A model generated the notes under the pieces. The model did not search any database and had not been told where the DNA came from. It saw only the letters and a list, made by a program, of their open reading frames with translations. The translations under genes and the position numbers were made by a program. Positions 53,201-64,000 of a stretch of DNA of 64,000 nt are shown piece by piece. Location of the stretch: assembly GCA_003993805.1 (NCBI GenBank), contig RSEF01000019.1, positions 5,394,117-5,458,116 of the forward strand, given 5' to 3'. Position 1 is the stretch's first letter; every line of letters starts with the position of its first letter. The stretch comes from Himantopus leucocephalus (Eukaryota > Chordata > Aves > Charadriiformes > Recurvirostridae).

Positions 53201-56200
53201 GCTGTGCCTTGACTCGCCAAACTGTCCTGAACTTCTTTATCTGATGGTATTGGTGACGGCTTCTTGTCCTGTCACTTNGACCTTAAGAGGTGTTGCTTTT
53301 CTTCAACACATTCTCTGCAGCTCTGCCTTGACTCGCCAAACTGTCCTGAACTACTTTATCTGATGGTATTGGTGACGGCTTCTTGTCCTGTCACTATGGC
53401 CACCAACTTCAGCCTCGGAAGACTGGAGGATGAAAATGCTGAACAGCAATTCAGATGCGTCCCGATGGCTGCTGCTTTAATGGGTTTTCTTGCAGTGTGG
53501 AAGAGTGCAAGCAGATTGTCCGACCCGAATACAGCGTCCAGCACCTCAGTGTCCTCCTAGGGTTTTTGGGAGCTGCTGCTGAGCAGCACGCCTCGATCAA
53601 GCCACATCAGCTCAGCAGGGTCTCCAAAAGAAATGCCGTTGCTGCAGCTGCCCTTGATTGTGGAAGAACAGATGCACGGTCAAAATACCCTGTTTTGGAT
53701 GGCATCTGGGCTGGGTTGACTCTGTGTGGCTCTGCCAGCCTGCGTGGCCTGGGAACCGTCATGATCTTGCCCTGACAATGGATCTCTGGGTTCAGGTACT
53801 GCTCAGGTGCTTGCTGATCCCTTACCCTCACAGCTGAGTGGAGCTATTCTCCTGCCCAAAGCCCCCGGAGAAGGGGTAGAACCCAGTGTATGCAGAGACT
53901 TGCTGCGTACAAGACGTCCTGTACCTGTGTTGTGTAACACACGCATGCGTGGGGCAGGCCAGGATACCGCCGACTGAGGATTGCTTGCATTTTAGCCATT
54001 TTCAGACTTAATTGAAACCACCGGAGCAGCCTTCCCCACAGCCTGCTCTGCAGATGTCATTAGGGAGAACGGCTCTCCATCGCCACGCAGCCGTGGCCAC
54101 CACGCTTCCTCACGGTGGCATTGCTGGGGAACGCACTAGTTTATTTTTATTCTTCGCTTGCGCCGCCTCTGCATGTTTCTCAGTCCCAGATTTCTTTCCT
54201 TTCTCGTGTCCTCGATCTGGAGTTGTGCAGACCGTCACCCTGGGGAGACGCAGGCGAGACATCGATTGGTACGCTGGGTGTCACCCCCTCCTTTCTCCCC
54301 TCCGTCTTTAACATTGTTTAGGGCTGAAATTGGCTTATCTCTATTCTGCAGCTATAGAGAAATCCATTCCCTGGTGCTTGTAGGGCTTCCTGTGGCAGGA
54401 ATTGCTCCAACTCCTTAGCCTGATTAGCTCTCTTTGCTGCCTGAGTGTGTGTTAGAGAGAGAGACCATCTCTAATTTAATTTAATAGGATTCTGAAGAGA
54501 ACAAACTCCTTTGAGCTGCCTCCGTAATGGCACTGCCATAGTTACCCGTAGCGCTGCTCACTCAGTGTCTGGAATAGTTTCATTCAGCTACAGCGTCGAC
54601 TTTTTTTTTTTTAAAAAAAGAATATATATAAAAGCAGCTGTGATATAAACAGTTTCCAAGGTAACAAGGCTGGGGGAGGGTTTTGTGTCCCGTCCCCCTG
54701 CTCCATGCGGATGGGAGAGGGACGTGTGCTGCGGAGGATCCTGGGAGGTTTCATTCTCCACTCCTAATTCCTTTCTGCCACTGCTGCCAGATGTTGCAGT
54801 TTCTCAGGACTGTACGGATCCACTTGGTAACTTCCAAAGCCCCGCCACAAGGATCTGAGCGGACAGGACCACTCCTGCTATGACCCGTGCCGGGACCTTT
54901 TGTGCTGGCTCTCTTCTCCTTAACAAAAGGCTGACACTTGGCTTTAATGCCCAGGAGGAGCGGAATGGAAAGGCCTGTGTGCGTGTTGCTCCAGAGCTAA
55001 GTTAGATCCGTCCCCCCACACCTCCCCTTGCAGACAGACACGGCTGCCCTGCGACTCTTTGTCTGCCTCTTTCCTGCCCCGACCATGGGCTGCGTGTACT
55101 CGGCCCCGCAAGAAGAGGCGGCTGTGGCAAGGTGAGTTAATCTGCCCGACGGGCAGACGGGATCGCTCTGACTCGGAGTGTCGCTCCTGCTGCCCCAAAG
55201 CTGGGTGGAGTGGGGTGCCTTTCTCTGCTGGGGCAGGAGGAGAAGGAAGGGGAGAGACTCTGCTTGGAGGCAGGCTGCTCCAGAGGAGACCCTGCTGTCA
55301 GTGCTTGGTCTCTGCGCAACATCCAGGCTGCATTCTCGCTTCTGGATGTATGCGTGTTTTCGGGAGAAAAGCCACAGGCATGGGAGCTTTCTGAAGGAGA
55401 GGTGTTCAGCTGAGTCGGAGACTTTGATATTGTTGCTGAGCTGTCGGTAACTTCTTCCCCTTTCCTTGTATTCCTCCTGAAATCAAAGTGACAGAGAGCT
55501 CTGGGAGTTGCTTGCTCTGTGGGCTCTCACCAAGGGTGGGCAATCTGTACAAGCTAAAGGCTTGCTCCAACAATGGAGTTAATCCCCTTTCCTCCATCCG
55601 TCACTTCTTCTAACTCTCTTAGTCGCTACCGTGAGCTGTCTAAGCTGTAAGAGCAGTCGTTGCTGAAAACACGCTTTCTCTTCTAAGTTTTCCTGGCTGA
55701 GCGGTGAAAATGAGTGTCGTGTCTGCTTTTTTGCAGCTCAGATTTTCAAGCTACCCTGATGAAGCAATTTCAGGGAGTTGTGTAGCCTTTTTTCAAAAGC
55801 CAGACTCGTTATTTCTTCTGTGTCTGAGCCGCAGACTGTTCTTCACCGCAGCACTTCAGTGCAGGGTTGCCTCCTTTGAAAATGGACGAGCTCCATGTGC
55901 TGCACCCTTTTCTCTTCCAAAGGGAGCTTGCTGAAAAGATCTAAAACTTTTTTTTTTCCCCTCCTTTAAAAGCATTTTGTTTAGCAGTTGACCCAACAGC
56001 TATTTTAATTGGATCTCATTTGCAGAGGGCAGTAAACCAAAGAGGTTCACCAGGGAGCCAAAAGCGAAACGAGAGCTGAGTCTTGTGAGCGGGTTGGAGG
56101 GGCAGCTCTCCCGAGCCCCTGTCCCGGCGGCAGCATGGGCAGGGTGGTGGGGCTGCTCTCTCAAAGGTGCTTGTGGTATCCCTGTTCCCGACAGGGGAGA

Positions 56201-59200
56201 AACGACAACATGGGGAGACGGTTAACTGCTGAGATGGCGAAGTGGGGGCACAGCTGCCTTGGGTAGCTTTTTGGGGTAGGATTTGCTCGTCTTCCGTGCG
56301 TGCTTTATGAGACTTTGTTGGTGCTCGGAGCTGTCAGGCCCAGTTATGGAGCTCCTTGATAGCTTTGGGTAGAAGGGGGTTCTTGAAGGCATGCTTTACT
56401 GAACGTCCCCCACCCTGTCGCTCTGTGTGTGTGCGTGTGCTCTCCACAAATGTCTCAGCACATCCGCAGAGATCCCTCCCTCTGGGCTGCAGAGTTTAGG
56501 AAACTGTTAGCGAGCTCTGCACATTCTCACATGGGCCAGAGCCAAAACCATTTGTTTTTTGCCTGGAGGCTTCTCTCTTCCCACAAGAGACCCAGCCTCG
56601 CATTCTTCCATTGTGAAAGAGAAATGGGAACGGGTCCCACGTTCCTCCTTCCCGCTACTGAAGCTCCAGCGGGGAAGACAGCAAGTGAGCTCCTGGTACT
56701 TGTCCTCCTGCCTTGAAGAGACCCCAGCACCTAATCTGATCGTAGCTGGAGCCACCTCTGCTTGTGGGACTCCCAGGGTCACCAGGGCTGGCTTCCTTTC
56801 ACCCTGTGACACTGAAAACCCATGGGTGTGCTTAGGATAGCAAAGCTCTTCTGGCACCCTACCTAACAGGGTAGCCATAGCGGTGTGAATTGCTGCCTCA
56901 ACGTTTCTGATGCTGCTGCGGTTTGTCCCTCTTTTGAGATAGAGAAAGGCACCTCCTTGTGATAATTCAAACTTCCTCTGTGCCGGAGATCCGTGCTGGG
57001 GACGGAAACCCTGGCGCGGGAACAAGCCCTTGTGTGGGACCTCGGTGGGCAGCGGTCACCTTGCTGGCGGCTCTGTGGGTCTCATCAGCTGTGTCTGTCT
57101 GCTCTGTGGGGTGCTCTAGCTCTGGGACTCATGTCTGGCATGCTGTTTTGAGGTCGGAACAGCTTGTTTTTAGCCCTGTCTGACTTCAAGCTTGGGGAAT
57201 CTGCCCCAGGGGGCATGGCGATTGATTCCCTGCCTGCCCGCTGCGGGGAGGGAAGCAGGGAGCTCTCTGTTCCCTTCTCTCCCACCATGGCTTGGCCCTC
57301 AAGATTTATCTGGAGACCTACTCTTGCATCGTAGCTCTATGAGATCCTTGTAACCTGCTCAGCTATGAAATGTGTCAGAGCGGTTGATAAAGGTTTCCTG
57401 ACACCTAGGGCTGACTGCCTGGGCTTTGCCTGCGGGTGGATTTACCGGTGGAGGTAAGGCAGGGTGTCAGCTATTCCCCTGTGCTCTGAGAGTCTCTGGT
57501 CCATGGCTGCATGCAGAGGTGCAGCCCTGCAGCTGAGCGATGGGCGTCCCTGGGACAGGGTAAATAAGAGTGGTTGATGGGGATGCTCACCACTTTGGGC
57601 AGCCTTCTGAGACCTGGTATAGGTTGGGGGCCACTTTTTCCCTACTTGCTTATTCCTGACCTTAAATAATGAACGTGCTCATCTGAAAGGAGGTTCCTCA
57701 TGTCTTTCAGAGCAGCTCCAGTGAGAGATAGCAGCTTCATTGAGAAGATGAAGAAGACGGTAAGCTTCTTGCTCTGGCTACATGGGGTGGGGGGAAGGTG
57801 GGGGAGCTCATGTCCTTCCTGGTTTCCTCTGGAGACTGTCTAGCTGTCAGCAAGGGGGACTGGTTTGGATATAGACACATATCTGCTGCAAAGAACATCC
57901 AGAGGAAGGCTGTGAGGGCAGGCAGGAATAGCTCTTTCGGTCTATGCCTGAGAGTTGTTTTTAGAGAAAAAATCAAAATGAAAATTCGGTGCAAAACCCA
58001 AGTGTAATATGAGATCAAAGTCAGGAGGGAAATGGCAGAGACTTTAAAGTCATTGGCTGGCAGTTGTTTATCTGCGTGGTTGGTTCCCAAACTGTCTGGC
58101 TCTGGAATGGGAATTGTTGTATGCAGAACTAGCAGCTTTTGACTCTGCTGGACTGGATGCAAGAAGAAGCAGAGGAAGAAGCAAGGGCTGGATATATTTT
58201 CCATTTTACTTCAAAGAAGCTGACTTGCAGCAGAGCAGGAGCTCCGGTGCTTAGGCACTCTCCCAAAGCTTAGGCAAGTCTGCTTTCTCAGCCAGGGAGT
58301 TCCCTGTTTCCAGGAGTCATGCTGCAGCCTGGAGGCTGAGAATAAATCCTGAGGCTTTATTCTTTGCTTTGGGTTTTAGTCTGACCTGAGTCACCTCTCA
58401 GAGATTGACAAGTCGTGTTCTTATTAACAGCTTAGCCTTGGGTTTTCTGCCACAAACCCGGTGTGGAGACCCGCACAAGTGCAGGCTCCTAGTTGCCTTT
58501 AGGTTGCAGTCCAGTGCTCCTGTTCCCAAGCATTTTCCTTGTCTCGGACAAGATGTGTTTCCTCCGTGTATTTGCCAAATGAGTAATCACCACTGAACGG
58601 GGTTTTCTTTTTCTCTCCAGGGGCGAAACATAGTGGTTTTCTATGGTTCCCAGACGGGTACAGCAGAGGAGTTTGCCAATCGCCTCTCCAAAGACGCTCA
58701 TCGCTATGGCCTCCGGGGCATGGCAGCGGATCCGGAGGAGTACGACTTGGTAATTTAGCCATGAACAGCATCAGGATAGGTAACATCCTTCTAGTGTCCC
58801 CTAAAAAAACCTGAAAGGACCTAGCCAAGGGACTGCTGTCCTTTTAGTAGTGTCATTTAGGGGAGAAAAGGAAATTGGATTGCCCTGAGAGATGCAGAAT
58901 TGGGCTTGGTCCTTGCCAGTCTATGGATTTGGGGTGAACACTGCAACACGACTGAAAGAGGAAGGTAGCCTGGAGTGTTTGAGAGTCAGGAGTCATCTGT
59001 TGGCAGCATGAAACTTGCTCCATATTCCTTGCATAATTAGCATTAAACCCATACTGCTGCAGTCTTGCACGGAGGCATTGACACTGTGTTGCTCTCCAGA
59101 ATGAAAAACAATCCTGGTCCCTTAAAGCCATGTACGGAAAATCCCATTGCTTTTGTGGTGGGGTAGAAGTATTGACTTGCAGTCCAGGGAGAGTGGTTAG

Positions 59201-62200
59201 CTTTATTTCCCCTGACATTTTGGGTGCGTTTGGCCTTTTCCAACCCCTTTCGTAATCAGCTGTTTGACATTACGTGGTGCTATTCTGCACACCAGAGGTA
59301 GCTGCGTAGTAGGAACAGGCTTGCCCAATAACCACATTGTGGGATCCTTGAAGGTTTATTCTTTCCTTTGGTTGTAGTCGGACCTGAGTCGCCTCTCTGA
59401 GATTGACAAGTCCTTAGCTGTGTTCTGCATGGCCACTTACGGCGAGGGTGATCCCACAGACAATGCCCAAGACTTCTATGACTGGCTGCAGGAGGCTGAC
59501 GCTGACTTGTCGGGTCTCCGATTTGCAGTAAGTAGCTCAATTCCAGTTTATGTTGCATTGGGGTAGGAAAGCCAAAAGGACTCCACTGTGCCTGCACATG
59601 GCTTGGGTAAAGGCACAACATGACGTCTGTGCCTTGTACGCCTGCGTTGGATGCTGTCCGTATTGTCTTCCTCTCCAAGCTTCGCGGACACTTGCAAACG
59701 TATATCTGGGGGGCTTTAAATGCAGATGTCAGACGACGCTCTCCACTCCTTAAATCACAAGGGTTTGCTGGTAATGTCTTGCCACAAACAGCCCGGCAGG
59801 CATTGAATACAAGGTCTGTAAATGAGTTACAGGCTGATGCTGCTGTTCAGAAGCTAATTGAGCAGCCCTGGGCCAGATCTTCTCCCACAAATTAAATCAC
59901 TTGGAGAACTCTGTAGCTCTTTTCCTGTGCTGAGCTGAATAATTGGCTGAGATACAGCCACCTCACCTAAACCCCGGCCAAATTCCTTAGGCAGCATAGT
60001 AATTGCAAATGAGGAGAAAATCCACTGCCAGAGATCTTAAGCTGCTCTGTATAAAGCAGTGAGCAAACATTTGCTGAGCGGTTTGTGGGAGGCAAGGGAC
60101 AGCAATTAGTCTCCAGGCAGTCCAAGCTCTTACTGGTCCCTTGAGGAGAAGGCGCAGGCAGCTCTTGTACGTGCATCCTCTTGACGTGCCTGAGGCCTGG
60201 CTCCGGGGAGGTGGTGGTGTCTACGGACCAGACACTCTCCAGTGGTAGGTTCTTACTCAGAAGGTCCACAAATAACTGATGGGGAGCTGGGAGAGGTCTT
60301 GCTGTCTGTCTTCCATGCTTTTTCTTCAGCATCCTTTGCTGGGTGCTACTGCCAGAGGATGCTGGTAGAATGGGAAAAATCCAGCCCCTGCTTCTCCATG
60401 CTTAATCAGCGTTCTCTTCCAGGTCTTTGGGCTGGGGAATAAGACTTATGAGCACTTCAATGCCATGGGAAAGTACGTGGACAAGAGACTGGAGGAGCTT
60501 GGAGCTCAACGCATCTTTGAACTTGGGCTAGGAGATGACGATGGCAAGTGAGTAGCTTGGCTTGAGAGGCTGGTCAGAGCTGGGTAAAGCATCACGGAAG
60601 GGTCCTTGGCACGGATTTGGCTCTACTACTAAGACAGAAGTAAACTCCATAGGGCTAGTTGTGGGAGCTGACATGTCTCTGTGTGTCTGTCTGTCCTGTC
60701 TTCCACAAGCAGATCCCTGTACACTTGGAACATCCTAGGGGATACTGTGCCTGGTGAAATCCCACATCAGCTTTAAATGACCATAGCTGTATACCTGGGG
60801 AGGCTTTGCAGCCTCTGCCTTTGCCCTGCTGCAGCTCCATTTGCTCACCCAGCCTGTACAGATAGGCTCACGCATCCCTGTGGAGGAGACAAACTCTGTC
60901 TCCTTGTGAACTGTTTGTTTTGTAGTGGAAGGCAGCAATTTTTCAACTAGAACAATGATTTTATTTTTTTCTTTTTGACCTCTCTATGCTCACCCGAGCA
61001 CCCTGCTGGTAGTGGCTTAACCTGGGAAATTACATCAACCTGTGGCTTTGCCTCTAAGGGGTGCAAGATCTGATGAGAGGGATGTGCTGTGCATGGGAGG
61101 CTCTGACCCCAGAAAAATAAGCATTGTCATGGTGGAATCTGCCTTTTAGGAAGGTGGCCTAATGCCGGGAGTGGGCAAGGGAGAGCTGAGTTGGTTAAAG
61201 GCAAAGTCTGAATAACAAAGCCTTTCTTGGCAGACCTGGTGAAAGGAAGNATAACAAAGCCTTTCTTGGCAGACCTGGTGAAGGGAAGGGGTGGCTGGTG
61301 TAGCAACAGTTCCCTCCCACCCACTTAGTGATCTGAAGACGTTTTCCTGATCTGTGGGCATGTGCAAGTACCAAAACTGCCTGGGTCCACGGGCAAATGC
61401 CTTTTCCCATGATAGAGGGAGGAAGTCTGTAGGGATCTCTTGGCTCCTCTGGGAATGCCCCTTTGCTGCCCGTTGGGCAAGGTTGTTGAATCTTTCTTTT
61501 GCCCTGGCTAGCTTGGAAGAAGACTTCATCACCTGGAGAGAGCAGTTCTGGCCAGCAGTGTGTGAGCACTTTGGGGTGGAGGCTACAGGAGAAGAATCCA
61601 GGTGGGTATGGCAGCTGGTTCTTTCAGGTGCTAGAGAGGTTGGCCACCTTTGACTGGTGGCTGTGCTGTCAGCTCTGAGCTGCTGTCCCCTTTCCTGTGT
61701 GCTTCCTCCCCTTCCAGACTTGAGAGGGCATATGTGGAGTAGAACAGTGAGTGGGGCTGTTTGGACTGAGCTTGTCCTGGTGTGCGTTTGAAGCCAGCTC
61801 TGGATTTTTATTCTGGATGAGTGACATGATGGGTTTGGTTCCTTTGTGGATGGCATTCCTGGGTTGTGATGCTTCCAGTGGAGCTGATGTTCCCTCTGGG
61901 TTTGGGCTTTCTGCATGGTCTGCCTGCTCTCCAGTCTCTCAAGAGGGGTGAAGGGGTGGAAGTTGCATTTGGTTTTGAACTGCAGTAAATCCAGCAAAGC
62001 AGATGATGGTTCCAACTGTACCTTGTAATTTCCAGTCTGACTTTTTTCTTTTCTCCCCCCTTTCATCCTCTAGCATCCGCCAGTATGAGCTGGTGGTGCA
62101 CACAGATGTGAACATGAACAAAGTCTACACTGGTGAGATGGGTCGTCTCAAGAGCTACGAGAATCAGAAGCCGTAAGTGCCAAACCACCCTCGGTAGGAT

Positions 62201-63929
62201 GTACACGGGTCAGGCTTTGGTGGATGGATCCTTGACATTTCTAATACCACCTGCTATGCGGGCAGTGTCATTTCTGTAATGCAGCCATGTGGCAGGTCTC
62301 TGCCCAAGAGAAATGAGCTCAGATCTCCTCTGGGACTCTCAGGGACTACCCAGTTAATGAATCATTAGTGTTTTAGAGGGTGGCAGTGTTCACATGTGCT
62401 GTTTGGTGGGTAGATTTGCAGCATCTGTCTTGAGGTCACTTGGAGCCTTTCCTCACCCAGAGTAGCTAATGCATGATGGTTCATTGTGGGAAGATTAGTG
62501 TATAAATTAACTCCAAGCTGAAATACTTCTTTGAGATGGAACAATCCCTCTGATCCATTTTTGCATTACTTGTTCTTAATGGGACAGAAGCTGTTGACTG
62601 CTGGGCTGTGCTTAGAAGGAAAATGATGTTTTCTCTGCCAGTGTGGGTAGCAGCAGGATCGTAATTTGGTTTGTGCTGTGGTGTGGAAACATGAACCAGC
62701 ACAGTGCTGTGGTCAAATCATGGGAGCCTGCGCTGGGGGAGAGGGAACATGCCTGGAAACAAGCAGCACTGTGAGCCTGCAGGAGAGTAACCCGGAGGTT
62801 CCTTGTCTTTCCTTCCAGACCGTTTGATGCCAAGAACCCCTTCCTGGCCCAGGTTACGGAGAACCGCAAGCTGAACGAGGGTGGGGAGCGACACCTTATG
62901 CACCTGGAGCTGGATATTTCCAATTCCAAAATCAGGTAGTTCCCTATGGAAGAGGGGTCCTCTGTTTTGGCAGGAGCAGCCTGCATCCAGGAGCAAAGAA
63001 CAAGGATGCGGCACTGGCCTCATCCAGCACTTCAGAAGGGGACCTTGTACTCATAATTGCTTAACACTGCCCCTCTGGGCTTCTGTACCACGTATCGGGT
63101 ACCTCATGTCAGGACTTTCTCCCAGCTCTTGTGTGGTGCCTGGCCGTGCCAGCTGGCTGCCCTGTGCCCCTCCAGAGCTGGCCACACATTCCTGTCCTAC
63201 CTGAGCAGTCCCAGCTGCAAGAATTCTCTAGGAGTTACTCAAAAAATGAGAGGGCACATGAGCTACAAGAGAGGGGAGAGCTGGGGATGGCTCATGCCTG
63301 GGTTTGCCTGGCTTAGGTGTACAAGCATAGGGGAAATAATGCCCTGTTCCTAAAAGCCCTCTTGCTGGCTTAAATTCCTCTGTGTGTGCTTGTGAGAAAG
63401 CTACAAATCCAGATGGCTTAACATAACAAAATAGTGCAGAGGTTTTGAGCAGCTTTGCTCCTTGCCTGTCAGGGAGTTGGCTGTCCTTGCTGGAAGTCCG
63501 GCCTCCTTGAAGTCTGTGGCAAAACTGCTGTTATCTTGGAGGTTCCTTGTTTAAAAAAAACAAAACAAAACAAAAACAACAACCCAACACCTGGTCTTTA
63601 AAACCATTGTTGCACAATGGTCCTTTCTGCTATGACTGCTGGCTCTTCAGGGTCCATGATTGTGCAGGCACTGTGTAGCAGCTCGGACCTCAGTGTTGTC
63701 CTACTGCCCCTTGCACCAGCCCACCTCTCTTTTAGCTGAGCAGCTCGGGCTTGGGGTGGATGAGAAGTGGTGCTGGTGTTTCATCTGCTTTCTTCCTGCT
63801 CTCATGCCAGGTACGAGTCTGGGGACCACGTGGCGGTGTACCCAGCCAATGACTCCTCTCTGGTGAATCAGATTGGTGAGATCCTGGGCACGGATTTGGA
63901 CACGATCATGTCCCTAAACAATTTGGATG
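50119..63929 (+). CDS. POR: POR, NADPH-cytochrome P450 oxidoreductase (5' part; continues past window)
   Basis: ER-anchored diflavin reductase that passes electrons from NADPH via FAD and FMN to microsomal P450s, heme oxygenase and others. Coding exons are 50119-50297, 57711-57759, 58621-58749, 59378-59527, 60423-60547, 61512-61601, 62074-62172, 62819-62935 and 63811-63929, all in consistent phase with GT-AG junctions. They encode 352 aa, just over half of the roughly 680-aa protein. The membrane anchor is VFLISLITGLFTYWFFFRKK. The FMN domain has the phosphate loop YGSQTGTAEEFA and the segments MATYGEGDPTDNAQDFYDWL and FGLGNKTYEHFN. The connecting/FAD region begins with KPPFDAKNPF and YESGDHVAVYPAND. 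The remaining FAD and NADPH exons lie beyond position 64000. Residue agreement with vertebrate POR and RHBDD2 synteny make the call secure. Confidence 0.97.
53160..53396 (+). repeat. About 117-bp direct duplication split by a single N (53278)
   Basis: The copies 53160-53276 and 53279-53395 differ at only two positions noticed (gctGtgcc/gctCtgcc and aactTctt/aactActt). A single N between near-identical ends suggests overlapping contig ends that were not merged. Confidence 0.93.
55034..55131 (+). CDS. Candidate alternative POR first coding exon (myristoylation-type start)
   Basis: 98-nt exon-like segment inside the POR intron after the anchor exon. It is bounded by a strong acceptor (acctccccttgcag) and donor AAG|GTGAGT. 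An ATG at 55085 in ideal Kozak context (ACCATGG) opens MGCVYSAPQEEAAVA plus two bases (AG). That phase equals that of the anchor exon, so splicing to 57711 continues in frame (...AVAR-AAPVRDSS). MGxxxS fits the N-myristoylation consensus, and Cys3 would be a palmitoylation site. The product would lack the transmembrane anchor. Including both exons would break the frame, because 98 is not a multiple of 3. This is prediction from sequence alone, with no transcript evidence. Confidence 0.42.
57711..57759 (+). CDS. POR: POR coding exon 2 (linker)
   Basis: 49 nt from acceptor tgtctttcag to donor ACG|GTAAGC. It encodes AAPVRDSSFIEKMKKT, the hinge between the membrane anchor and the FMN domain. Confidence 0.95.
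58346..58420 (+). pseudogene. Degenerate duplicate of the POR exon 4 acceptor and 5' end
   Basis: The stretch ending in ggttttag, followed by TCTGACCTGAGTCACCTCTC and AGAGATTGACAAGTC, closely matches the true intron end and exon start at 59343-59412. It retains an AG acceptor and an open frame (SDLSHLSEIDKS) for 12 codons. A 7-nt deletion relative to the real exon (cttagct lost before gtgttc) then runs it into a stop. It sits upstream of coding exon 3, so it is out of order and probably not used. Confidence 0.75.
58621..58749 (+). CDS. POR: POR coding exon 3 (FMN phosphate loop)
   Basis: 129 nt, 43 codons, phase 0 on both ends. It encodes GRNIVVFYGSQTGTAEEFAN through DPEEYDL. Confidence 0.97.
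59378..59527 (+). CDS. POR: POR coding exon 4 (FMN domain)
   Basis: 150 nt in phase 0, from SDLSRLSEIDKSLAVFCMAT through YGEGDPTDNAQDFYDWLQEA to LRFA. A degenerate copy of its 5' boundary lies at about 58346-58420. Confidence 0.97.
60423..60547 (+). CDS. POR: POR coding exon 5 (FMN domain)
   Basis: 125 nt encoding VFGLGNKTYEHFNAMGKYVD through ELGLGDDDG, to donor CAA|GTGAGT. Confidence 0.97.
61211..61288 (+). repeat. About 38-bp direct duplication split by a single N (61250)
   Basis: ataacaaagcctttcttggc plus the following cagacctggtgaa occurs on both sides of the N with one difference. It has the same signature as at 53278 and lies in a POR intron. Confidence 0.93.
61512..61601 (+). CDS. 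POR: POR coding exon 6
   Basis: 90 nt encoding LEEDFITWREQFWPAVCEHF and GVEATGEES, ending the FMN domain. Confidence 0.97.
62074..62172 (+). CDS. POR: POR coding exon 7
   Basis: 99 nt encoding IRQYELVVHTDVNMNKVYTG and EMGRLKSYENQK, the start of the FAD/connecting domain. Confidence 0.96.
62819..62935 (+). CDS. POR: POR coding exon 8
   Basis: 117 nt encoding PFDAKNPFLAQVTENRKLNE through HLMHLELDISNSKI, to donor CAG|GTAGTT. Confidence 0.96.
63811..63929 (+). CDS. POR: POR coding exon 9 (last in window)
   Basis: 119 nt encoding YESGDHVAVYPANDSSLVNQ through DTIMSLNNLD, to donor ATG|GTGAGT. The next exon is outside the window. Confidence 0.96.
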
Positions 63930-64000
63930 GTGAGTACGGATCACCCCTGAGCATCAGCAATTCTCCTTCAGCGATGGCCTCTGTCCTTCCCCCTGCCAGA

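Larger units (their letters stand above)
50298..57710 (+). other. POR intron between the anchor exon and linker exon
   Basis: 7.4-kb intron. Apart from the candidate alternative exon (55034-55131) and the split duplication at 53160-53396, I see no exon, RNA gene or recognisable transposon. Confidence 0.75.

Overview
This is a vertebrate, almost certainly avian, nuclear window. The genes are intron-split with GT-AG junctions. One LINE fragment is the 3' tail of a CR1 element, the dominant retroposon of birds and reptiles. The compact GC-rich left half resembles a bird microchromosome. The gene order joins two blocks that are separate in humans: RASL10B-GAS2L2-MMP28 (human 17q12) and RHBDD2-POR (human 7q11.23). 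From memory, both blocks lie on chicken chromosome 19. I cannot name the species.

Layout. 1.8-5.5 kb (+): RASL10B, a complete three-exon atypical Ras-like GTPase. 9.5-13.6 kb (-): GAS2L2, six coding exons of an actin/microtubule linker. 18.7-22.7 kb (-): MMP28, with catalytic and hemopexin exons only; the signal and propeptide exons are not visible and a 565-N gap follows. 24.4-24.7 kb: a CpG-rich promoter and a possible 10-nt first coding exon on the minus strand, perhaps TAF15. A perfect 45-bp inverted repeat lies just beyond it. 27.1-32.1 kb (+): RHBDD2, a complete four-exon rhomboid pseudoprotease with paired RFX X-box motifs in its promoter. 37.2-37.4 kb: a CpG promoter, probably POR exon 1, running into a minisatellite and a 460-N gap. 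50.1-63.9 kb (+): POR coding exons 1-9, covering the membrane anchor, the FMN domain and the start of the FAD domain. POR runs off the right edge.

The most interesting signal is inside POR. Between the membrane-anchor exon and the next exon is an exon-like segment (55034-55131) with a good acceptor, an ideal Kozak ATG, an N-myristoylation/palmitoylation type start (MGCVYS) and a consensus donor. Its splice phase matches that of the anchor exon, so it could give a lipid-anchored POR in place of the transmembrane form. POR also carries a roughly 70-bp degenerate copy of the exon 5 boundary upstream of exon 4. Several oddities are probably assembly artefacts, notably two direct duplications separated by a single N.

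The genes do not form one pathway. They are neighbours by synteny: GTPase signalling (RASL10B), cilium and cytoskeleton (GAS2L2), extracellular proteolysis (MMP28), Golgi membrane protein (RHBDD2), and ER electron transfer to P450s and heme oxygenase (POR).
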